A stretch of DNA of 6,005 nucleotides from Bacteroidales bacterium (GTDB lineage Bacteria; Bacteroidota; Bacteroidia; Bacteroidales; Dysgonomonadaceae). Within the stretch, counting starts at the first letter, position 1; each line of letters starts with the position of its first letter. The stretch is taken from positions 1 through 6,005 of the forward strand of contig JAAYTC010000310.1 in assembly GCA_012518155.1 (NCBI GenBank), written 5' to 3'. A program made the translations under genes and the position numbers. Positions 1 to 5,040 of the stretch are shown here, one piece after another. The notes below the pieces were generated by a model that saw only the letters and a list, made by a program, of their open reading frames with translations, made no database searches and was not told the DNA's origin.

Positions 1-1205
1 AAATCGGGTTCAATCTGCAAGAGCTCCTCCAGGTAGTTGGCGGCCTGTTCATACTTTTCCTGTGCCACGCTTATGTTGGCAAGCCGGTCTAAAATATCCT
101 CATTCCCTTGTGACAGGAGAGCCGCTTTCATGTAAGCGGCCTCGGCGCGTGCGTAATCCTCTTCATGAAAGGCCAGTTCCGCATCCAGCATGAAATAGTC
201 GAGATCATCCTTTTCCGCGTCGGGAATCTGCGAAAAAAGTTGATTCGCCGTTTCGTAATCGTCCTTGTGAACATACACGAACGCCCTTTTAACCAGTATA
301 CCTTCGCTACCAAACAGTGCCTCTTTCTCGTCGATAAGCTTCATCATCTCATCATACAGGTCCATGGTAGCATACGCTTCCAATAGCGAATCGTAAATTG
401 TTTCATCGTTAGGAGATCGTTGCAAACACTCTTCGAAAATCGCGATAGCCTGCTCAAGGTTATCGTTAAGGAACAGCGATAACGCTTTCATTTTTAACAC
501 TGAGACATCACCCTCGTTAACAGTAAGCGCGAAATCGAATGCATCCACGGCCTTATCGTGTTGCTCATTCATCGAGTAAAGCTTACCAATGTTTACCCAA
601 CCATCGTAGGAGTAGGGATCGATATCCAGCAGCAGGTTGTTATACTCGATAGCTTTCTCGTAATTTCCCTTCATCTCGTGGGCATACGCCAGATCGACAA
701 TTACATCGGTGTTGGAGCGTTTCATTTTCATGCCCTCCTCGAGCAGTTGAATGGCACGGTCGAATTGATCCACATCGTTGAGCAAGTAGCCCACTTCGGT
801 AATGAAAAAATAATAATCATCGGACGACATTTCACGACTCAAGGTCAAGTCGATCAATCCATTTGCCTCATCCGTTCTATACAGTTGAAGCAACGCTTCA
901 ATTTTTAGCAGTGGCAAATCCACATCCCCTTCGTCGGATATCCGGCCGGTATATTCCAGTGCATCCTCGTACCGTTCGGCATACACCAGCATTTTCACTT
1001 TTATCAGCATCAGTTCTGGACTGCCGGGATGCATTATCAATCCCTCATCGATAAGGATCTCAGCCTCTTCGTTATCACCGCCAGCACTGTAATAGTCCGC
1101 TAGCAGTGCGAATTCATCCGCATCGAAGTACATCTTTTTGCCAAGTGCACGAGTGTGCTCGTATTTCTCCACCAGCGCGGTAATATCCAGTTCATTATCT
1201 TCCAT
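1..1205 (-). CDS. Tetratricopeptide-repeat protein, 3' end beyond left edge (partial)
   Basis: The gene starts at ATG 1205-1203 and stays open to base 1, giving 401 complete residues with the C-terminus outside the window. There is no signal peptide and no membrane segment; the N-terminus (MEDNELDITALVEKY) is acidic, so the product is probably cytoplasmic. Helical-pair repeats of about 34 residues run through it. Clear TPR units lie around residues 131-162, 164-197 (DLAYAHEMKGNYEKAIEYNN), 198-231 (WVNIGKLYSMNEQHDKAVDA), 232-265 and 336-400 (LANISVAQEKYEQAANYLEE), with weaker ones at 33-90. TPR arrays are protein-binding scaffolds; no catalytic domain is visible, so the partner and role are unknown. 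It lies 40 bases after glnS on the same strand and is probably cotranscribed with it. An AAGGAG site precedes the chosen start. The repeat assignment is secure; any specific function would be a guess. Confidence 0.9.
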   Translation of the reverse strand, partial: MEDNELDITALVEKYEHTRALGKKMYFDADEFALLADYYSAGGDNEEAEILIDEGLIMHPGSPELMLIKVKMLVYAERYEDALEYTGRISDEGDVDLPLLKIEALLQLYRTDEANGLIDLTLSREMSSDDYYFFITEVGYLLNDVDQFDRAIQLLEEGMKMKRSNTDVIVDLAYAHEMKGNYEKAIEYNNLLLDIDPYSYDGWVNIGKLYSMNEQHDKAVDAFDFALTVNEGDVSVLKMKALSLFLNDNLEQAIAIFEECLQRSPNDETIYDSLLEAYATMDLYDEMMKLIDEKEALFGSEGILVKRAFVYVHKDDYETANQLFSQIPDAEKDDLDYFMLDAELAFHEEDYARAEAAYMKAALLSQGNEDILDRLANISVAQEKYEQAANYLEELLQIEPD

Positions 1206-1215
1206 TAATTCCCAT

Positions 1216-1226
1216 CCTCTCCTTCT
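1216..1226 (-). promoter_or_regulatory. Purine-rich ribosome binding site of the TPR gene
   Basis: Read on the minus strand this is AGAAGGAGAGG, ending 10 bases before the ATG at 1205. It is the strongest Shine-Dalgarno-like site in the window, where the other genes have weak or no match. An out-of-frame ATG at 1215 directly abuts it and opens a six-codon frame ending in TAA at 1195. That ATG is too close to the site to be the likely start, so 1205 is preferred. Confidence 0.5.
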
Positions 1227-1245
1227 TGCTATTATTTCAACCGGC

Positions 1246-2940
1246 CTATTTACTCGTTTTCTTCCACGAGTCCCTCAGCGCGACCGTCCTATTAAAGACC
1301 AGTGCCCCATCCTTCGAATCCGGATCCACATTAAAATAACCGATGCGCTGAAACTGGAAGTTATCCAAGGGGCTCGCGTCCTTCAGGTACTCTTCCACCT
1401 TGCATCCGCTCTTCACCACGAGTGATTCCGGGTTGAGAATATCTTTAAACTCCTTATCTTTTTCTGCTAACGGGTCTTCCACCATGAAAAGGCGGTCGTA
1501 CAGGCGCACTTCCGCGTCGAGGCTATGCGGTACGGACACCCAGTGGATGGTCCCTTTCACCCGTCGGTTCGCCTCCGGCATCCCGCTCTTGGTCATCGGG
1601 TCGTACTCGGCGTACACCTCCACCACGTTGCCATCATCGTCCTTCTTGCACCCGGTGCATTTCACGATGTAGCCGCTCTTCAGTCGCACCTCTTTGCCCG
1701 GCGTTAACCGGAAATATTTCTTCGGCGCGTCCTCCATGAAGTCGTCCCGCTCAATCCAGAGCTCGCGGCTGAACTTCACCGTCCGGCTGCCCATGCTCTC
1801 GTCCTCCGGGTTGTTAATCGTCTCCATCTCCTCTACTTGCCCTTCGGGGTAGTTAGTAAGGATCAATTTTATCGGGTCTATTACCCCCGAAACCCGAGCT
1901 ACTCGTGCGTTCAGGTCCTCCCTCACGGCGAACTCCAGCAAAGAGACATCGTTCATCCCGTCGTATTTGGTATACCCGATTTTGTCGATAAACCCCTTGA
2001 TCGCCTCCGGCGTATATCCTCTTCGCCTCATCCCGGCAAGGGTAGGCATCCTCGGGTCGTCCCACCCGGTCACCAACTTGTCCTGCACCAGCTGTAACAA
2101 CCTGCGCTTACTCATCACGGTGTAAGTCAGGTTCAACCGGTTAAATTCCGTCTGCCTGGGGCGGTAATCGCTGTCCATCAGCTGATCGATAAACCAGTCG
2201 TACAGCGGCCTGTGCACCTCGAACTCCAGCGTGCAAAGCGAGTGCGTCACCCCCTCGAAATAGTCGCACTGTCCGTGTGCGAAATCATACATCGGGTACG
2301 CTTTCCATTTGGTTCCCGTACGATGGTGTGGAATATGAATCACCCGGTAGATGATCGGGTCGCGCATGTGCATATTGGACGATGCCATATCGATCTTGGC
2401 TCGCAGCACCATTTTCCCTTCGGGAATCTCCCCGCTGTTCATCTTGTGGAACAGCTCCATCGTCTCCTCAATCGGCCGATCCCTGTACGGGCTATTCGTA
2501 CCCGGCACCGTGGGAGTTCCTTTCTGTTTGGCTATCTCTTCGGCAGACTGCTCATCCACGTACGCTTTTCCTTCTTTGATCAGTTTCTCCGCGAAATCCC
2601 ACAACTGTTGGAAGTAATCGGAAGCATAATAAACGTTCTCCCAGTGGAATCCGAGCCATTTGATATCCTCCATGATGGAGTCCACGTACTCCACGTCCTC
2701 CTTCACCGGGTTGGTATCGTCGAACCGGAGGTTGCACGTACCGCCATATTTCTCGGCGATCCCGAAGTCGATACAAATCGCCTTCGCGTGCCCGATATGT
2801 AGGTATCCGTTAGGTTCTGGCGGGAACCGCGTCTGCACGCGCCCGTCGTTTTTCCCCTCCTTCAGGTCGTTCTCCACCATCTGCTCTATAAAATTCAAGC
2901 TTCTTTTATTCTCTTCCACTGTAGGATTCTCTATTTTCAT
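1246..2940 (-). CDS. glnS: Glutaminyl-tRNA synthetase (GlnRS)
   Basis: This 564-residue class I aminoacyl-tRNA synthetase charges tRNA-Gln with glutamine using ATP in the cytoplasm, giving the cell a direct route that needs no amidation of Glu-tRNA-Gln. Visible marks: PPEPNGYLHIGHAKA with the HIGH box at residues 48-51, LRFDDTNP at 71-78, the GlnRS-type stretch YPMYDFAHGQ at 215-224 followed by EGVTHSLCTLEFE at 229-241, and the KMSKS-like VMSKRRL at 275-281. The C-terminal beta-barrel anticodon-binding part runs from about 345 to the end and includes KGTIHWVSVPHSLDAEVRLY at 462-481. Length matches the bacterial family (E. coli about 554), and no key motif is missing. The C-terminus ends in a short basic tail. 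The start at 2940 gives the expected short leader before PPEPNG; only a weak AGGTG lies upstream. It follows the small antitoxin-like gene by 22 bases and precedes the TPR gene by 40, so it probably belongs to the tsaD operon. Confidence 0.98.
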   Translation of the reverse strand: MKIENPTVEENKRSLNFIEQMVENDLKEGKNDGRVQTRFPPEPNGYLHIGHAKAICIDFGIAEKYGGTCNLRFDDTNPVKEDVEYVDSIMEDIKWLGFHWENVYYASDYFQQLWDFAEKLIKEGKAYVDEQSAEEIAKQKGTPTVPGTNSPYRDRPIEETMELFHKMNSGEIPEGKMVLRAKIDMASSNMHMRDPIIYRVIHIPHHRTGTKWKAYPMYDFAHGQCDYFEGVTHSLCTLEFEVHRPLYDWFIDQLMDSDYRPRQTEFNRLNLTYTVMSKRRLLQLVQDKLVTGWDDPRMPTLAGMRRRGYTPEAIKGFIDKIGYTKYDGMNDVSLLEFAVREDLNARVARVSGVIDPIKLILTNYPEGQVEEMETINNPEDESMGSRTVKFSRELWIERDDFMEDAPKKYFRLTPGKEVRLKSGYIVKCTGCKKDDDGNVVEVYAEYDPMTKSGMPEANRRVKGTIHWVSVPHSLDAEVRLYDRLFMVEDPLAEKDKEFKDILNPESLVVKSGCKVEEYLKDASPLDNFQFQRIGYFNVDPDSKDGALVFNRTVALRDSWKKTSK

Positions 2941-2962
2941 GATGCGTTACACCTAATAATAA

Positions 2963-3187
2963 TTATTTGATTTTGTCTGTTTTCTCTGATAGTTTATAAA
3001 ACTTACCGTCTGCGATCTGTTTCCTAGCAATTGAGATTGCGTTCTTTTGTTCATCTGAAAGTTGATAAACCTCTTCCAGTTGATTCTCTCTTTGTATAAA
3101 CAGGTAAAGTTCATCTAACAGTTCCTCGTTCTGAGAACGCTTGATCTCATCAATCAGCTTTTTTCGTTTTATTGCAATTGTTCTCAT
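2963..3187 (-). CDS. Solitary antitoxin-like small protein
   Basis: This 74-residue, charged, mostly helical protein (MRTIAIKRKKLIDEIKRSQN at the N-terminus) has the build of small type II antitoxins of the RelB/addiction-module kind: a helical N-terminal half (5-40), then LSDEQKNAISIARKQIADGK at 43-62 and a basic tail. The pattern K-x-I-x-x-G-x-x-Y-x-x-x-E at 56-68 is typical of the toxin-wrapping C-terminus in such proteins. The tail is short, stopping ten residues after Y64, so the extreme C-terminus may be truncated. No toxin gene adjoins it: tsaD ends 9 bases upstream and glnS starts 22 bases downstream. It is more AT-rich than its neighbours (24 G+C in bases 3001-3060 against 36 in 2041-2100), which suggests acquisition. 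No clear Shine-Dalgarno site or own promoter is visible, so it is probably expressed from tsaD's transcript. The family call is inferred from sequence feel; alternatively it is an uncharacterised small helical protein. Confidence 0.7.
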   Translation of the reverse strand: MRTIAIKRKKLIDEIKRSQNEELLDELYLFIQRENQLEEVYQLSDEQKNAISIARKQIADGKFYKLSEKTDKIK

Positions 3188-3196
3188 AATTCTTAA

Positions 3197-4219
3197 TTAA
3201 ATAGACACCCTCGCGTACGGAACCACGTCCGGCTGGCTAAACTCTCCGTCTAAATACTTGTAATAGCCGGTAATCGCCACCATGGCCGCGTTATCGGTCG
3301 TATACGCGAACTTGGGAATATGAATCTTCCAGCCGTATTCCAGGCTGTACTCCTCGAACGCGCTTCTAAGACCCGAGTTGGCCGACACCCCTCCGGCAAC
3401 GGCCACCTCTTTTATCCCAAGGTCGTTAGAAGCCCGGTACAGCTTATCCATCAAGATATCGACGATCGTTTTCTGCAACGACGCGCAGAGGTCCTCCTTG
3501 TTCTTCTCGATAAAGTCAGGATCTACTTTCAGTTCGTCACGCAGGAAATAGAGGAACGACGTCTTTAACCCACTAAAGCTATAATCGTACCCATCGATCC
3601 GCGGTTTGCTGAACGTGAATCGATCGGGATCGCCCTGTTTTGCCAAGCGATCCACCACCGGCCCGCCAGGATATCCCAGCCCCATCACCTTGGCGCACTT
3701 GTCGAACGCCTCGCCCGCCGCGTCGTCGATGGTCTGCCCGATGATCTCCATATCACTGTATGACTTCACCAATATAATCTGAGAATTCCCACCCGATACC
3801 AACAGGCAGAGGAACGGAAAATCGGGTTGGTCCCTGTCGTTCTCGTCCTCTTTGATAAAGTGCGCGAGAACATGCGCTTGCAAGTGATTGATCTCGATAA
3901 GCGGGATGTCGAGTGCCGATGAGAGCCCTTTCGCGAATGAGGTGCCCACCAGGAGCGACCCCAGCAATCCCGGCCCGCGGGTAAATGCCACGGCCGACAC
4001 CTCCTCTTTGGCGATGCCCGCCTGCTTGAGCGCGTCGTGCACCACGGGGATGATGTTCTGCTGGTGCGCACGTGACGCCAGTTCCGGCACCACGCCCCCG
4101 TACCGTTCGTGCACCGCTTGTCCCGCGATCACGTTCGACCGGATAACGCCATCCTGAATCACCGCGGCCGACGTATCGTCGCACGAGGACTCGATCCCTA
4201 AAATCGTTACCTTCTCCAT
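3197..4219 (-). CDS. tsaD: tRNA t6A threonylcarbamoyltransferase TsaD (Kae1/YgjD/Gcp family)
   Basis: TsaD moves the threonylcarbamoyl group from threonylcarbamoyl-AMP to A37 of ANN-decoding tRNAs, with TsaB and TsaE as partners in the cytoplasm; neither partner is encoded here. From ATG 4219 the protein has 340 residues, matching the family (E. coli 337). Visible motifs: LGIESSCDDTSAAV at 7-20, GGVVPELASRAH at 41-52, RGPGLLGSLLVG at 81-92, metal-binding histidines in NHLQAH (H112, H116), LLVSGGNSQ at 139-147, DDAAGEAFDK at 165-174, GYPGGP at 182-187, YSFSGLKT at 213-220, AGGVSANSGLR at 275-285 and TTDNAAM at 307-313 with D309 as the third expected metal ligand. An in-frame ATG at 4291 would add 24 residues (MRMHSMWVKPLITVFCIIFV...) absent from the family. 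It also lies upstream of the promoter-like box at 4234-4241, so the shorter start is chosen. It is the first gene of the probable operon. Confidence 0.97.
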   Translation of the reverse strand: MEKVTILGIESSCDDTSAAVIQDGVIRSNVIAGQAVHERYGGVVPELASRAHQQNIIPVVHDALKQAGIAKEEVSAVAFTRGPGLLGSLLVGTSFAKGLSSALDIPLIEINHLQAHVLAHFIKEDENDRDQPDFPFLCLLVSGGNSQIILVKSYSDMEIIGQTIDDAAGEAFDKCAKVMGLGYPGGPVVDRLAKQGDPDRFTFSKPRIDGYDYSFSGLKTSFLYFLRDELKVDPDFIEKNKEDLCASLQKTIVDILMDKLYRASNDLGIKEVAVAGGVSANSGLRSAFEEYSLEYGWKIHIPKFAYTTDNAAMVAITGYYKYLDGEFSQPDVVPYARVSI

Positions 4220-4233
4220 ATCAAATTCAGATA

Positions 4234-4241
4234 CAAAGATA
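4234..4241 (-). promoter_or_regulatory. tsaD: Bacteroidota-type -7 box before tsaD
   Basis: The minus strand reads TATCTTTG, a full match to the Bacteroides sigma -7 consensus TAnnTTTG. It ends 14 bases before the tsaD ATG at 4219, so transcription would start only a few bases ahead of the start codon, giving a very short leader. I see no good TTTG -33 box at 19-21 bases upstream, which lowers confidence. If real, it drives the tsaD-antitoxin-glnS-TPR run and leaves the ATG at 4291 outside the transcript. Confidence 0.45.
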
Positions 4242-4274
4242 ATACAAAAAACAGTGATAAGAGGTTTTACCCAC

Positions 4275-4424
4275 ATGGAATGCATTCTCATGGAGAGCGT
4301 TTATCACGAACCCAATGACGAGACAAAGAGAGCCATTAAAGAGGCAAAATCGGGTGAGTATGCAGGGACTATAGAGATGGAAAATTGCTTAACAGTAGAC
4401 TGGGGGCTGCCTCGTGGAGTTTGA
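4275..4424 (+). pseudogene. Probable remnant of an antitoxin gene (C-terminal part)
   Basis: A plus-strand frame from ATG 4275 (or ATG 4290) to TGA 4422-4424 encodes 49 residues. Its middle, HEPNDETKRAIKEAKSGEYA followed by GTIEMEN, resembles the C-terminal part of small antitoxins found beside RelE-type toxins in Bacteroidota, which have a PN-x-ET-x-x-AI-x-EA-x-SG-x-Y-x-G-T pattern. The usual N-terminal DNA-binding half is missing; upstream lies only the tsaD promoter region. After GTIEMEN the frame continues into an unrelated-looking tail (CLTVDWGLPRGV), and no toxin frame follows before the next gene. It is therefore read as a decayed, truncated module. Its first bases overlap the spurious 5' extension of tsaD on the other strand. 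The family resemblance is from memory of such proteins; it could also be a chance frame. Confidence 0.45.
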
Positions 4425-4511
4425 CAGCAATATGTATATTTTGATCTTGGATTTCACACGATTTTATGGTAGATTTGTAATGTAATAGCAGAACAAATAA
4501 AAAAAGTAATT
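4425..4511. other. AT-rich leader region before the toxin-antitoxin pair
   Basis: Apart from the promoter-like boxes noted at 4446-4477, this stretch holds no open frame, no convincing hairpin and no recognisable repeat. G+C falls here from the more mixed composition of the remnant antitoxin (27 of 60 in 4321-4380) to that of the AT-rich pair, so the left edge of the acquired block probably lies near here. No direct repeat marking an insertion was found by eye. Confidence 0.4.
4446..4477 (+). promoter_or_regulatory. Bacteroidota-type promoter of the toxin-antitoxin pair
   Basis: TAGATTTG at 4470-4477 fits the -7 consensus TAnnTTTG, and CTTG at 4446-4449 lies 20 bases upstream, in the right place for a -33 box (consensus TTTG, spacing 19-21). 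The predicted transcript would begin near 4482-4486, giving a leader of roughly 25-30 bases before the ATG at 4512. The leader just before the ATG is A-rich (AAATAAAAAAAGTAATT) with no Shine-Dalgarno match, as is common in this phylum. I found no clear inverted repeat over the promoter that could serve as the autoregulatory operator. Confidence 0.6.
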
Positions 4512-4742
4512 ATGAACACCATAAGTTTAGAAGCACGAAAAAGAATGATTGCAGAAAATCTTCCTATGGTGGACGATTCTTCCGTCATAGAACAAATAGA
4601 GATTATTCTTAAAAACTTCACTCCTTCCGTGAAACGCTTTACGATTGAAGAGCTTGAAGAACGAGCTCTCAAGTCAGAAAAAGCAATAAAAAAAGGCCAG
4701 TTATATACCATCAATGAAGTCAGAAATAAATTAGGATTGTGA
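4512..4742 (+). CDS. Type II antitoxin of the ParE/RelE-type pair
   Basis: This 76-residue protein starts at ATG 4512 and ends at TGA 4740-4742, overlapping the following toxin by four bases (GTGA). Such coupling and the antitoxin-first order are typical of type II toxin-antitoxin operons, where the antitoxin binds and blocks the toxin and usually represses its own promoter. The N-terminal part (MNTISLEARKRMIAENLPMV, then SSVIEQIEIILKNF at 23-36) is likely helical. The segment FTIEELEERALKSEKAIKKG at 43-62, followed by QLYTINEVRNKLGL, is the usual toxin-binding tail. I do not recognise a precise antitoxin family; no AbrB, HTH_3 or Phd motif is evident, so DNA binding is not shown. Base composition is low in G+C (17 of 60 in 4681-4740), unlike the surrounding tsaD and yccS-type genes, which suggests the pair was acquired. 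Confidence 0.85.
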   Translation: MNTISLEARKRMIAENLPMVDDSSVIEQIEIILKNFTPSVKRFTIEELEERALKSEKAIKKGQLYTINEVRNKLGL

Positions 4743-5038
4743 AAATTATTTGGACGGAACCAGCCTTAGATGAACTTGTATTAATTTATCAATATTTACT
4801 TGATAACACAAGTGTTCCCGTAGCTAAAAGCATCATTGAAGACGTGCTTAATACCAGTCAGATAGAATCTTTTCCGAAATCTGGGACTATTGAACCCAAC
4901 CTTAAAACGAGTAAAGAGTACCGCTACATTTTAAGAGGAAGTAACCGTTACAAGATAATTTACAGGATTGAAGGCAAGGTAATTTATATTACAGATATTT
5001 TTGATTGCCGGAAAGATCCATCCTCCATGAAAGAGTAA
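4739..5038 (+). CDS. ParE/RelE-superfamily toxin
   Basis: This 99-residue protein starts at GTG 4739, inside the antitoxin's last codons, and ends at TAA 5036-5038. The ParE/RelE fold pattern is clear: beta strand IIWTEPALDELVLIYQYLL at 3-21, a second helix with A-K-S-I-I-E-D-V at 29-36, the FPKSGTIEPNL loop at 45-55, then the strands EYRYILRGSNRYKIIYRIEG at 60-79 and KVIYITDIFDCRKDP at 80-94. ParE members poison DNA gyrase while RelE members cleave mRNA on the ribosome. The sequence Y-R-x-x-x-x-G-x-x-R-Y-K-I-I-Y-R and the R-K-D-P end look more ParE-like, but the target cannot be fixed from sequence alone. It appears intact, and it probably depends on translation of the antitoxin through the overlap. 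Its stop lies two bases from the stop of the convergent membrane-protein gene, so there is no room for a separate terminator between them. Confidence 0.9.
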   Translation: MKIIWTEPALDELVLIYQYLLDNTSVPVAKSIIEDVLNTSQIESFPKSGTIEPNLKTSKEYRYILRGSNRYKIIYRIEGKVIYITDIFDCRKDPSSMKE

Positions 5039-5040
5039 GA

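Noticed and set aside
1195..1215. Six-codon frame overlapping the TPR start (ATG 1215 to TAA 1195)
   Set aside because: The ATG abuts the ribosome binding site too closely and the peptide is too short to support as a gene; it looks like chance.
2212..2802. Long plus-strand open frame opposite glnS (196 residues)
   Set aside because: It is the antisense of the conserved GlnRS catalytic domain, has no recognisable domain, and reflects the codon use of glnS.
3753..4184. Open frame of 143 residues overlapping tsaD on the same strand
   Set aside because: It is an alternative frame of tsaD, rich in Arg and Gly from GC-rich codons, with no family resemblance.
4220..4291. Longer tsaD reading frame giving an extra 24 hydrophobic residues
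   Set aside because: The family starts with the segment encoded from 4219, the extension lies upstream of a promoter-like box, and it overlaps the remnant antitoxin frame on the other strand.
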